Below, one piece after another: positions 45,483 through 54,561 of a stretch of 64,000 nucleotides of DNA; position 1 is the first letter of the stretch, and each line of letters opens with the position of its first letter. The translations under genes and the position numbers were made by a program. Source of the DNA: Marinibacterium profundimaris (GTDB taxonomy: Bacteria; Pseudomonadota; Alphaproteobacteria; Rhodobacterales; Rhodobacteraceae). The notes beneath the pieces were generated by a model that ran no database searches, was not told the origin of the DNA, and saw only the letters and a program-made list of their open reading frames with translations. Location of the stretch: positions 558,001 through 622,000 of the forward strand of contig NZ_AQQR01000003.1 of assembly GCF_002210095.1 (NCBI RefSeq), read 5' to 3'.

Positions 45483-46409
45483 TCAGGCCTTGAGCTTCGG
45501 GAAGAGGATTTCCTCGTAGCCACGGCTGATGAAGAAGCCGGCGACGACGATGGCGATGATGCAAAGGCCCGGCGGCACGAACCAGTAATACTGCCCCCGC
45601 CCCAGCGCCTGGCTGGCATAGGCATCCTGCAGCATGTAGCCCCAGGACACGGTGTCGGACGGGCCGAAGCCGAGGAAGCTGATCGAGGCCTCGGTCAGGA
45701 TCGCCCAGCCCACCGCGACGGAGGCATAGAGAAACGACAGCGCCAGCACGTTGGGCGCCACGTGGATGAACAGGATCCGCCACGGCCCGGCGCCGGTGAC
45801 GCGCGCGGCCTCGACGAAGGCGCGTTCGCGCAGGCTCATGACCTGGGCGCGGATGACCCGGGCCGAATTAGGCCAGAGCAGAAGTGCGATACCGATGACC
45901 ACGTTCCATTGGCTGGGCTGCAGAAAGGCCGCCAGCACGATGACGAAGGGCAGGAACGGCACGCCCAGCGCGATGTCGGCGATCCGCATCAGAAGCGTGT
46001 CGACCCAGCCGCGGAAATAGCCCGAGATCAGCCCGATCACGGTGCCGATGGCCACCACGCAAAGCGCGGCGGTCAGCCCCACGATCAGGGCGGACCGGGT
46101 GCCCATGATCAGCTGGGAATAGATGTCGCGCCCCGAGTAGGTGGTGCCCAGCCAGAAGTCCTGGCTGGGCGGCAGGTTGCGCGCCAGGTCGTAATCCGGC
46201 GTGAACAGGATCTCGAGCGGGTCGTTGTGGATCAGCTGGTCCGCGAAGATCGCGATCAGCGCGAAGCCTGCGTAGATGACAAGCCCGACGGCGGCGTAAG
46301 GGTCGCGCCGGGCCACCGAGAACACGGCACCGAGGCTGCGCGAGACGCTCTTGAAGACGTTCGTGCGCGGACGGCCGATGGCGAGGGCGGTATCAGGAGC
46401 TTGCGGCAA
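45483..46409 (-). CDS. Peptide-type ABC transporter permease, DppC-like
   Basis: A 308-residue inner-membrane permease with LGTTYSGRDIYSQLIMGTRSAL, the DppC N-terminal signature, and an EAA-type loop VEAARVTGAGPWRILFIHVAPNV. About six hydrophobic segments. The start is TTG at 46407-46409, preceded by GAGGG at six bases and overlapping the end of the dppB-like gene by 17 bases. Confidence 0.9.
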   Translation of the reverse strand: MPQAPDTALAIGRPRTNVFKSVSRSLGAVFSVARRDPYAAVGLVIYAGFALIAIFADQLIHNDPLEILFTPDYDLARNLPPSQDFWLGTTYSGRDIYSQLIMGTRSALIVGLTAALCVVAIGTVIGLISGYFRGWVDTLLMRIADIALGVPFLPFVIVLAAFLQPSQWNVVIGIALLLWPNSARVIRAQVMSLRERAFVEAARVTGAGPWRILFIHVAPNVLALSFLYASVAVGWAILTEASISFLGFGPSDTVSWGYMLQDAYASQALGRGQYYWFVPPGLCIIAIVVAGFFISRGYEEILFPKLKA

Positions 46410-47370
46410 AACGGACCCTCGGATCGAGCAGGTGATAGGTGATGTCGGCGATGAAGTTCATGATGATGAGAACGAAAGTGATGATCAGGAACGCGCCCTG
46501 CGCCAGCGGGTAGTCGCTGGCCGACACGGCGTTCACAAGCAGCCGGCCGATGCCGGGCCATGAGAAGACGGTCTCGACCACCACGTTGCCGCCCACCGCG
46601 CTGCCGATGCCCAGGGCAAAGGCGGTGGCCACGGGCAGCAGCGCATTGCGCGCGGCGTGGTTGAGCAGGATGGTGGAGTTCGACAGGCCCTTCATGCGGC
46701 CCATCGTGATGAATTCCTCCTGCAGCACCTCGAGCATGTTGGACCGCATCAGCAGCAGCGGCAGGCCCTGGAGATAGACCGCCAGCGTAATCGCCGGCAA
46801 AGCCAGGTGACGCAGGTAGTCGAGCGAGAAGATCCGCGCCCATTCGCTGTCGAAATTCGCGCCCGAGGTGTTCGCGCCCCCCGCCGGGAACCATCCGAGG
46901 CCGAAGGCGAAGACGGCCAGCATGACCATGCCCAGCCAGAACTCCGGCGCCGCGCGCGTGGTCAGCGCCAGCGGGATGCCGATGCCTTCGATCCAGCGCC
47001 CGCGATGCCAGGCCAGGTAGGCGCCGGCCAGCGTGCCGAAGACATAGGCCACGACCAGCGACACCATGGTCAGGATGATCGTGTTGGGCAGCACCTCCAT
47101 GACCACGTCGGTGACGGGGCGCTTGAAGAAGAAGGACTGGCCCAAATCGCCCTGCAGCGCATTGGTGATGAACAGCCAGTATTGTTCGCCCAGCGATTTA
47201 TCGAGGCCGAACTGGCGGATCAGCGCCTGCTGCTGTTCGGCGGTGGTGGTGTTGTCGATGAAGGCCGCAAGCGGCGTGCCCGGCATCAGCCTGAACATGA
47301 AGAACAGGATGGTTCCCACGGCCCACAGCACGATGAGCATGTGCGCGAGGCGGGTGAGGATGTATTTCAT
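46393..47370 (-). CDS. Peptide-type ABC transporter permease, DppB-like
   Basis: A 325-residue inner-membrane permease with the DppB N-terminal helix ending FFMFRLMPGTP, the ALQGDLGQSFFFKRPV loop, an EAA-type loop (ITMGRMKGLSNSTILLNHAARN) and the closing LDPRVR. ATG at 47368-47370 with GGAG nine bases upstream; a GTG three codons earlier is possible. Lies 42 bases after the binding-protein gene. Confidence 0.92.
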   Translation of the reverse strand: MKYILTRLAHMLIVLWAVGTILFFMFRLMPGTPLAAFIDNTTTAEQQQALIRQFGLDKSLGEQYWLFITNALQGDLGQSFFFKRPVTDVVMEVLPNTIILTMVSLVVAYVFGTLAGAYLAWHRGRWIEGIGIPLALTTRAAPEFWLGMVMLAVFAFGLGWFPAGGANTSGANFDSEWARIFSLDYLRHLALPAITLAVYLQGLPLLLMRSNMLEVLQEEFITMGRMKGLSNSTILLNHAARNALLPVATAFALGIGSAVGGNVVVETVFSWPGIGRLLVNAVSASDYPLAQGAFLIITFVLIIMNFIADITYHLLDPRVRFAASS

Positions 47371-47412
47371 GCCGGGCACTCCAGTCTTTTGGTCGTCAGA
47401 TCAGGTCAGGGA

Positions 47413-49095
47413 TCAGTCCGCGTACTGATCGGTGACCCCGTCCGGGTAGTGCAGCTTGCCGTCGACGATGGTGTAGCCGGCGTCGCTCAGCATCTGCTTG
47501 GCCAGGTCCATGCCGGTTTCCATGTCGTCGGTGCTGGTCGCGTGCCAGTAGGACAGCGCCGGCGAGACATGGCTGTTGGCGGTCTGGGCAAAGCCGTTCC
47601 ACGCCGCCTTGCGGATCAGTTCCCGGTTGATCGCGGTCGACAGCGCCTTGCGGAAGGCCGGGTCGTCGAACGGCGCGCGCCGCGCGTTGAAGGCCACGTA
47701 CTGGAAGCCGATGTCGACCGATTCCACCACGGCCAGGTCGCCGTCGGCATCGGCGGCCTCGATCAGCAGCTGCGGATCGCCGGTGTAGTCGGACATGAAG
47801 TTCATCTCGCCCGAGCGCAGCATGCCCAGCGCGGCCTCGACATTGAGCACGACGCGCAGGATCAGGCGGTCGATCTTGGGCGCCGCCCAGTGATCGGGGT
47901 TGGCATCCAGCACGACTTCCTGCTGCGTGGCCCAGCGGTCGAACTTGAACGGGCCCGATCCGATGCGGGTTTCCTCAAGCACCGATTCCGCGCTTTCGCC
48001 CTCGGCCAGACCGTCGATGATCGGCCCCCAGACATGTTTCGGCACCAGGTTCAGCTTCGACAGGGTCGAGGTTTCGAAGGCCGCGTTGGGCTTGTCCAGC
48101 GTCATGACAACGGTCTTGTCATCCGGCGTCTCGATGCTGGTGATGCCCGACACGAAGGGCTGGTACATCGGCGCGACCATGTCCTGCTGCGGCGCGGTGA
48201 ACGAGAACACCACATCCTCGACCGTCACCGGTTCGCCGTCATGCCATGTCATGCCGTCGCGCAGGGTCATGGTGAGAACGGTGCCGTCGTCGTTCCATTC
48301 CACCGTTTCGGCGGCCCAGGGCTTGGGCAGGCCATCGGATCCGATGCGCATCATCCGGTCCCAGATCAGTTCTGTCATCCAACTGTCGGAGGCGCCCGAG
48401 ATGTAGAACGGGTTCAGCGCGTTCAGCTCGTTCGAGCTGTTCATGATCAGGTCGGTCTGCTCGCCCAGCGGCGTGATGTCGGTGAAGGTGTGGAAATTCT
48501 TGATGCCCAGGCCCGGCTGCTCGGTCACGGTGGTTTCATCGAACACCGTCTTGTCGAAGGCGAAGACCTTGGTCGGGTAGACCAGGAAGGCATAGGGCTG
48601 GTTCTCGTTCACCAGCTCCTGCGCCTTGGTGATCAGCTCAAGCCGCTTGTCGGGGTCGATGACCAGGCGCTGCTCTTCGGCGATCTTGTCATATTCGTCG
48701 TTGGTCCAGCCGACGAAGTTGTAGCCGGTGGGCGCGGTCGAGGAATGGAACAGGTTGTAGACGAACTCATCCGGGTCGGACCGTTCGGGCCGTCCGACCA
48801 TCTGCCACATGGTCACGTCCCAGGTATCGCGGTTGTACCAGACCACATCCGACAGCTGGGTGTTCGGCAGCGCGTTGACGCTGACATCAAGGCCGAGGTC
48901 GCCCCAGATCTGGGCGATCAGTTCGGCGGCCTGGTATTGCTGCGGGTTGGCGGCCTGGGTGCGGCTGTGAAGCTCGATCGCGCGGACGGGATCGCCCTCG
49001 GCCTGCGCCGTGGCCGCCACGCCGCCCAGCCCGAGGGCCAGGCCGATCGCGGCCGTGCAGCGCAGGACACCGCGCCTTTTGAGTGAATTCCTCAT
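47413..49095 (-). CDS. Peptide-type ABC solute-binding protein with circularly permuted domain order
   Basis: A 560-residue periplasmic protein. Signal peptide 1-32 (cleavage AQA/EG). In the standard DppA/OppA fold the mature protein opens with NPF...L-x-P-x-x-AE-x-W, then W-H-D-G-x-x-x-T-x-x-D-V-x-F-S, later A-x-x-x-A-x-N-R, LL-x-E-AGY, and ends with a segment starting AE-x-I-x-x-x-x-x-x-x-G-I-x-V. Here that last segment (QYQAAELIAQIWGDLGLDV, then NFVGWTNDEYDKI and a closing VNENQPYAFLVYP) comes first, at about 50-170. LNALNPFYISGAS and WHDGEPVTVEDVVFSF follow at about 200-290, and the chain stops just after MLSDAGYTIVDGK. The order is thus shifted with nothing lost. First gene of the operon; ligand unknown. 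Confidence 0.88.
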   Translation of the reverse strand: MRNSLKRRGVLRCTAAIGLALGLGGVAATAQAEGDPVRAIELHSRTQAANPQQYQAAELIAQIWGDLGLDVSVNALPNTQLSDVVWYNRDTWDVTMWQMVGRPERSDPDEFVYNLFHSSTAPTGYNFVGWTNDEYDKIAEEQRLVIDPDKRLELITKAQELVNENQPYAFLVYPTKVFAFDKTVFDETTVTEQPGLGIKNFHTFTDITPLGEQTDLIMNSSNELNALNPFYISGASDSWMTELIWDRMMRIGSDGLPKPWAAETVEWNDDGTVLTMTLRDGMTWHDGEPVTVEDVVFSFTAPQQDMVAPMYQPFVSGITSIETPDDKTVVMTLDKPNAAFETSTLSKLNLVPKHVWGPIIDGLAEGESAESVLEETRIGSGPFKFDRWATQQEVVLDANPDHWAAPKIDRLILRVVLNVEAALGMLRSGEMNFMSDYTGDPQLLIEAADADGDLAVVESVDIGFQYVAFNARRAPFDDPAFRKALSTAINRELIRKAAWNGFAQTANSHVSPALSYWHATSTDDMETGMDLAKQMLSDAGYTIVDGKLHYPDGVTDQYAD

Positions 49096-49150
49096 GTCGC
49101 TCTCCTTGCTGGTTTCGGGCCGGAGTGAGGGAGGGCCCGACGGTTCACTT

Positions 49151-49175
49151 TTTCATTGAGTGAAACACTGTTTTA
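49151..49175. promoter_or_regulatory. IclR-type operator upstream of the ABC/LLM operon
   Basis: TTTCA (49151-49155), five bases, TGAAA (49161-49165) form one inverted repeat and TGAAACA-C-TGTTTTA (49161-49175) an overlapping one. The same arrangement occurs at 54880-54904 next to the IclR gene, with shared flanking ttttt and cattg. The form TGAAACA-N-TGTTTTA resembles the KdgR box of the IclR family. It lies 56-80 bases upstream of the binding-protein start. Confidence 0.65.
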
Positions 49176-49301
49176 GTAAGGATGAGCGAGAGTTGGATTT
49201 CGGTAAACGATTTTTGCTGTCAGACCGGCCAGGAAATCGTCTCCTGCCGTACGATGCGCCCTTCTTGTGCAGCGCCTTGCGTCCGCGCCGGTCGCGGTCG
49301 C

Positions 49302-49343
49302 CGAAAAAGAAAGACCCCCGGCCGCGCGCGGCGGTCGGGGGAC
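49302..49343 (-). terminator. Intrinsic terminator of the hydantoinase/M20 operon
   Basis: On the minus strand GTCCCCCGACCGC pairs with GCGGCCGGGGGTC (arms at 49331-49343 and 49313-49325, one G-T wobble) around a short loop, followed by TTTCTTTTTC (complement of 49303-49312). It is 24 bases downstream of the M20 stop codon. Confidence 0.85.
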
Positions 49344-49367
49344 CTGAAACGGGGTATCGCCGCGCCC

Positions 49368-50723
49368 TCAGGCCTGACCGATCCGGTCCAGCAGGGCGGC
49401 GCCGGTGCGAATCCCCTCCAGGAACAGCTTGATCTCCATGTTCTCGTTGGGCGCGTGATTGGCCTCGTCGGCATTGGCGTAGGGCATCACGTAGGCCGGC
49501 ACGCCGAGGATCTTGGTAAAGACGTAATCCGGCAGGCTGCCCCCGGTGCAGGGATAGACCAGCGGCGGCTCGCCCCGCGCGGTTTCGATGGCGTCCTGGA
49601 TGACCGGGCCCCAGCTGTTCTCGATCGGCGTCTTCGACGGAAGCATGCCGCCCATCGCGATCACCTCGACCTCGGGCGCATGTTTGGCCACGTGGGCGCG
49701 CACACAGTCCATCACCTGATCGGGCGTCATCGCCTCGACCAGGCGAATGTCGCACTTGGCCACCGCCTCGCAGGGCAGGACGGACTTGCTGCCTTCGCCG
49801 CCATAGCCGCCGTGCAGACCGTTGATCGTCAGCGTCGGGTGGAACATCAGCCGGTCCCAGAAGGCGCGGTCGGCCGGGGCATCCAGCCGGTCGATGCCGA
49901 TGTTTTCCATGTATCCGGCCAGGTCCAGCGGCAGCTTCGACACCGCGTCGTGGTCCGCATCGGACGGCGGAATGATCGGATCGTGCAGGCCCTCGATGGT
50001 GATCTCGCCCTCCGGCGTCTTCATGGTGCCCAGCAGGTGCACCAGCGTCCAGATCGCGTTGGGCATGACGCCGCCGTAATTGCCCGAATGGGCATCGCGC
50101 TTCGCCGTCCGCACGCGCAGCTCGAACGACGTCATGCCGCGCACGCCGTAGGTCATCGTCGCCCGGCCGCTTTCATGCAGCGGGCCGTCGGCGGTGACCA
50201 CGAGGTCGGTCTTCAGCTCGTCCCGGTGGGTATCCACGAATTCGGCAATCTGGGGCGAGCCGATCTCCTCCTCGCCTTCCAGCAGGAAGATCACGTTGCA
50301 GGGCAGCGTGCCATGCACCGCCAGATGCGCCTCGATCGCCATGAGTTGGGCAAAATGCTGGCCCTTGTTGTCACCGACGCCGCGCGCCCAGATCCGGCCG
50401 TCGCGGATCGTGGGTTCGAACGGCGGGCTCAGCCATTCTTCCAGCGGTTCGGGCGGCTGCACGTCATAATGGCCGTAAAGCAGGATCGTGGGCTTGCCGG
50501 GGTCGACCTCGTAGCGGCCAAGGACAAAGGGATGGCCCTTGGTGGGAATGGATTTCACCTCCATCCCCATCTCGCCCAGCATCTTGACCAGCAGTTCGGA
50601 CACCTCGCGGATCCCGATGTTCTGGGCCGAGATCGAGGGGTTCTTCACGTAATCCATCAGCCGGGCGACGTAATCGTCGTGCCGGGCGTCGATGTAGTCG
50701 AAGACAGGGGCGAGCGCGTTCAT
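49368..50723 (-). CDS. M20-family metallopeptidase (dipeptidase/amidohydrolase type)
   Basis: A 451-residue zinc peptidase of the M20 family. The dinuclear zinc ligands are visible: YGHYDVQPPEP (His, Asp), bridging Asp in RGVGDNKGQ, catalytic-type EEEEIGS, and a C-terminal His in NHAPNEN. The dimerisation domain (about 200-310) contains the DAHSGNYGG element. The family includes carnosinase-like dipeptidases and carbamoyl-amino acid hydrolases. It is the last gene of the operon with hyuA and hyuB (overlap 4 bases with hyuA), so a role downstream of hydantoin- or oxoproline-type ring opening is plausible. ATG at 50721-50723. Confidence 0.9.
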   Translation of the reverse strand: MNALAPVFDYIDARHDDYVARLMDYVKNPSISAQNIGIREVSELLVKMLGEMGMEVKSIPTKGHPFVLGRYEVDPGKPTILLYGHYDVQPPEPLEEWLSPPFEPTIRDGRIWARGVGDNKGQHFAQLMAIEAHLAVHGTLPCNVIFLLEGEEEIGSPQIAEFVDTHRDELKTDLVVTADGPLHESGRATMTYGVRGMTSFELRVRTAKRDAHSGNYGGVMPNAIWTLVHLLGTMKTPEGEITIEGLHDPIIPPSDADHDAVSKLPLDLAGYMENIGIDRLDAPADRAFWDRLMFHPTLTINGLHGGYGGEGSKSVLPCEAVAKCDIRLVEAMTPDQVMDCVRAHVAKHAPEVEVIAMGGMLPSKTPIENSWGPVIQDAIETARGEPPLVYPCTGGSLPDYVFTKILGVPAYVMPYANADEANHAPNENMEIKLFLEGIRTGAALLDRIGQA

Positions 50724-52756
50724 TCGGAAATCTCCCGGGTCAGGATCATGGCGCCCGAGGCATGCGCCGTGGCGCGCCAGCCGGGGGCGAGGAAGGTGGT
50801 GGTGTCGAGCTGGGTCAGGATCGCCGGGCCGTCGATCGCCGCACCCGCGCCAAAGCCCGCGCGGTCGCAGACCGGCACGGCGACGGTCTCGCCCGCGATC
50901 ATGACCGAGACATGTTCGGACGGCGCCGGGGCCGGCCCTTCGGCCAGCTGCGCGGGCTCGGGCGCGTCGGCAAGGCCGGTGGCCTCGACCCGCAGGGTGA
51001 CCAGCTCTATCGCGGACTGAAGGGCGAAACCGTAAAGCGTCTGATGCGCCGTGCGGAAGTTCTCCTCCAGCGCCGCGCGGCTCTCGGCGAAGGGCACGGC
51101 CAGCTCGCCCCCCTGCCCCGCGAAGCGCATCAGCGCCACGGGGGTCAGCAGGCGGCGCTCTGCCGGCACGCCTTCCGTCTCGAACCACGCCTCGGCCTGG
51201 GCCGACAGCTCGGCCACCAGCGGCAGCGCCTCGCCCGGGTCCATGGGTCCGGGACGGGTCAGCGCGCGCGAGAACTCGGCCTTCAGATCCGCCGCCAGCA
51301 AGCCATCGGCGCAAAGCACCCCCGGCGCCGGCGCCAGCAGCACCCGGCGGATGCCCAGCAGATCGGCCAGCGCGCAACCATGCAGCGGCCCCGCGCCCCC
51401 GAAGGGCACCAGGGCGAAGTCGCGCGGATCGTGGCCGCGTTCGACCGAAACCACCCGCACCGCACCGACCATGTGGTTGTCGGCAATGGCAAGGATCCCC
51501 CGGGCGGCGGTTTCCAGGTCCAGGCCCAGCGGCTCGGCGACCGAGGCGACCGCCGCGCGCGCCGCCTCGACATCCAGAGCAATGCGGCCGCCCAGCAGGT
51601 TCGAGGGCAGCTGCCCCAGCACCACGTGGGCGTCCGTCACCGTCGGCTCTGTTCCGCCATGGCCATAGGCGGCCGGGCCCGGGCGGGCGCCGGCGCTTTC
51701 GGGGCCCACGACCAGCGCGCCCTCGCGCATGCGGGCCAACGATCCGCCGCCCGCGCCGATGGTGATCATGTCGACCATGGGCAGGGCCAGCGGCCAGTTG
51801 CCCACGCTGCCCGCCTGTGTCAGGCCGATCTCGCCTTCGCGGATCAGGCAGATGTCGGCCGAGGTGCCGCCGATATCCACGGTGATGATATCGTCGATCC
51901 CGCAGGCCCGGGCCACGGCCCGCGCGCCGACAACCCCCGCCGCAGGCCCCGACAGCGCGGTGAGCGCCGGTGCCACACGGATCTTGGGCGCCCCTGCGAT
52001 GCCCCCGTTCGACTGCATCAGCATCAGCGGCACCTCGGTGCCCTCCGCCGCCAGCCGCTCTTCGAGGCGCGCGACGTAGGCGGTGACCCCGGGCATGACC
52101 GTCGCGTTCAGCACCGTGGCCAGCGTGCGTTCGTATTCGCGCGACACGGGCAGCACATCGGTCGAGGTGGTGATGGCAAGCCCCGGAAGCATCTCGGCCA
52201 GGATTTCGGCGACGCGGCGTTCGTGATCGGGATTGGCAAAGGCATGCAGCAGGCTGACCGCCACCGCCTTCACGTCCATCTTGGCGATGGCCCGCGCCGC
52301 GTCGCGCACGGTGTCTTCGTCCAGCGGCGTGATCACCACACCGCCCACGCCCATGCGCTCTTCGATCTCGAGGATACGCTCGGCCGGAACCGGCGGTTCG
52401 GGTTTCACCCAGGTGTAAAGGTTGGTCTTGCGCGGAATGTCCTGCCGCCCGATCGACAGCACGTGGCGGAACCCCTTCGTGGTGACCAGCGCAGTGCGCG
52501 CGCCCTTGCCCTCGAGGATCATGTTGGTGGCGACCGTCGTGCCGTGCAGCACCTGGCCCAGATCGGCGGCGGAGCGGCCGGCATCCTCCAGCGTCTGCAG
52601 GATGCCGGTCACAAAGCCCTCGGAGGGGTCCGCCGGCGTCGACGGGGTCTTGCCGCGCCAGGTCTCGCCGGTGGCGTGATCGACCAGCGCGATATCGGTG
52701 AAGGTGCCGCCGATGTCCACGGCAATGGCGAGGGCGGAAGGGGTGTCCTTGGGCAT
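50720..52756 (-). CDS. hyuA: Hydantoinase/oxoprolinase subunit A
   Basis: A 678-residue ATP-binding subunit. The N-terminus AIAVDIGGTFTDIALVDH and the later ITVDIGGTSADICLI are the two ASKHA-type phosphate loops of this family. GGAGPLHGC and LHGTTVATN are further signatures. With subunit B it forms an ATP-dependent hydrolase of cyclic imides or 5-oxoproline, or a carboxylase relative such as acetone carboxylase; subunit C is not present. The ATG shares one base with the hyuB stop. Middle gene of the three-gene operon. Confidence 0.92.
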   Translation of the reverse strand: MPKDTPSALAIAVDIGGTFTDIALVDHATGETWRGKTPSTPADPSEGFVTGILQTLEDAGRSAADLGQVLHGTTVATNMILEGKGARTALVTTKGFRHVLSIGRQDIPRKTNLYTWVKPEPPVPAERILEIEERMGVGGVVITPLDEDTVRDAARAIAKMDVKAVAVSLLHAFANPDHERRVAEILAEMLPGLAITTSTDVLPVSREYERTLATVLNATVMPGVTAYVARLEERLAAEGTEVPLMLMQSNGGIAGAPKIRVAPALTALSGPAAGVVGARAVARACGIDDIITVDIGGTSADICLIREGEIGLTQAGSVGNWPLALPMVDMITIGAGGGSLARMREGALVVGPESAGARPGPAAYGHGGTEPTVTDAHVVLGQLPSNLLGGRIALDVEAARAAVASVAEPLGLDLETAARGILAIADNHMVGAVRVVSVERGHDPRDFALVPFGGAGPLHGCALADLLGIRRVLLAPAPGVLCADGLLAADLKAEFSRALTRPGPMDPGEALPLVAELSAQAEAWFETEGVPAERRLLTPVALMRFAGQGGELAVPFAESRAALEENFRTAHQTLYGFALQSAIELVTLRVEATGLADAPEPAQLAEGPAPAPSEHVSVMIAGETVAVPVCDRAGFGAGAAIDGPAILTQLDTTTFLAPGWRATAHASGAMILTREISE

Positions 52757-54561
52757 CAGAGAAGCTCGTCGCGATAGGTGATACGGTGGAAGGCCTTGGC
52801 CTCGTAACGGTCGGCGCGCCGCGCCTCGGTGGCGGCGGTGTCGATGGCGCCGTCGATCACGACCACGCCATAAAGCTCGCGCGCCGCCTCGGCCGTGACG
52901 AAGCCGCCCAGCACGTCCTTCAGCACCGCCTCGGCGGGGCGATCATGGGGATGGCCATAGCCACCGCCGCCGCCGGTCCGGATCCTCAGGATGTCGCCCC
53001 GGCGCATGACCGTGCCGTCCGACAGCGGGTTGACCTCGGCCTCGCGATCGGTGCCCGGGTTCAGCACGACCGAGCCCACGCCCCCGCACATGCCCTGGGC
53101 ATAGCCCCAGGGCGGGTTCTGCACCCCGTCGATGCGCACGGCCATGATGACCTCGTCGGCCAGGATCTCGTATTCTCGGATGATGCCGGTGCCCCCGCGG
53201 TAGCGTCCCGCGCCGCCGGAATCCGGGACCACGCCGTATTGCCGCAGGCGGAAGGGATAGCCCGCCTCCAGGAACTCGACCGGGTAATTCTCCTGCGCGA
53301 CGAAATAGACCGTGTCGATGCCATCCGCGAAGTCACGCGCGCCGTAGCCGACGCCGATCCCGTCGGCCAGAAGGAAGCTCTTTTTGCCCGCGTTGCCGTC
53401 GGTATAGCTGCCCCGCATGATGGTGATGACATAGGCCGAATGCGCCGCCGGGGCGCCGCCGCCCGCCGCGTTCACCAGCCCGTTGATGACGGCAAGCATG
53501 CGCATCATCGTCAGCCCCCGCATGCCCAGGGGCGCCGGAAACTCGGGCTGCACGATGGACCCCTTGCGCAGCCGCACCTCGTCGAAGGACAGCGGGCCGC
53601 CCGCGTTGCACACCTGCGCCGGATCGCCGCCAAGGTAGTAAAGCCCCAGCGCCATGCCCGGCACCGCCTCGTTCATGATAAGGTTCACCGGGCCGGGCGC
53701 CTGGTCGTCGCTTTCGGTGGCGTCAAAGATGAACCGGTCCTCGCCGTCCTCGCCTTTCTCGCGGGTGATCGCGAAGCGCAGGGCGAAGGGCCCGTTGCCA
53801 TGCCCGTCGCTGTCGATCGTATCGGCGAAGCGGTAAGTGCCGTAATCGAACGTCTCGGCCAGCCGCCGGCGCACCAGCCCGCGCGTCCGGTCCAGCAGCT
53901 GTGCCAGCGCATCCGCGAAGATCGCGGTGCCGTGGCGCGACACGACCTCGGCCATGCGCTCGACCCCGAGGTTGACCGAGGCCATCAGGGCCGACATGTC
54001 GCCGATGGATTGCTCGGGGTAGCGCGAATTGCGGTGGAAGATCGCCAGCGCGGCCTCGTTCGTCACGCCGGCATCGATCAGCTTGGTGGGCGGGACGATG
54101 ATGCCCTCCTGGTAGATCGAAGTGGCATCGGGGCTGATCGAGCCGGGCATCAGCCCGCCGATATCCGCGAAATGCGCCCAGGACATCACGAAGGCCGACA
54201 GGACACCGTCGCAGAAGACCGGCGCCAGCAGGACCTGGTCGTTGGAATGGGTGACCGCGCCCCGGGAGCCGTAGCAATCGTTGTACCAGTAAAGATCGCC
54301 GGGCTGCATCGTCTCGCGCGGGAAATGTTCGAACACCGGCGAGGTCAGATCCCCGAAGATCGGCACCATCGAGCCCACGGCCATTGTCCCGTTCCCGTCG
54401 AAGAGCGCGGTGTAGAAATCCTTTTTCTCGCGGATGAAGGCCGAGATCGCGGTGCGTTCTATCAGCGCCTCCATCTCGCGCTGGGTGGCCATGATGGCAC
54501 CCCGGATGATTTCAAGCATGACGGGATCGCAGAGCGCTGCGGCGGGTCTGTCCAGTGGCAT
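52756..54561 (-). CDS. hyuB: Hydantoinase/oxoprolinase subunit B
   Basis: A 601-residue subunit, usual length for HyuB. Features: AIMATQREMEALIERTAIS near the N-terminus, GDLYWYNDCYGSRGAVTHSND, a metal or active-site-like GGAGRYRGGTGIIREYEI and an end rich in GGGGGYGHPHDRP. The ATG at 54559-54561 has GAGGA five bases upstream. First gene of the operon, divergent from iclR across about 400 bases. Confidence 0.92.
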   Translation of the reverse strand: MPLDRPAAALCDPVMLEIIRGAIMATQREMEALIERTAISAFIREKKDFYTALFDGNGTMAVGSMVPIFGDLTSPVFEHFPRETMQPGDLYWYNDCYGSRGAVTHSNDQVLLAPVFCDGVLSAFVMSWAHFADIGGLMPGSISPDATSIYQEGIIVPPTKLIDAGVTNEAALAIFHRNSRYPEQSIGDMSALMASVNLGVERMAEVVSRHGTAIFADALAQLLDRTRGLVRRRLAETFDYGTYRFADTIDSDGHGNGPFALRFAITREKGEDGEDRFIFDATESDDQAPGPVNLIMNEAVPGMALGLYYLGGDPAQVCNAGGPLSFDEVRLRKGSIVQPEFPAPLGMRGLTMMRMLAVINGLVNAAGGGAPAAHSAYVITIMRGSYTDGNAGKKSFLLADGIGVGYGARDFADGIDTVYFVAQENYPVEFLEAGYPFRLRQYGVVPDSGGAGRYRGGTGIIREYEILADEVIMAVRIDGVQNPPWGYAQGMCGGVGSVVLNPGTDREAEVNPLSDGTVMRRGDILRIRTGGGGGYGHPHDRPAEAVLKDVLGGFVTAEAARELYGVVVIDGAIDTAATEARRADRYEAKAFHRITYRDELL

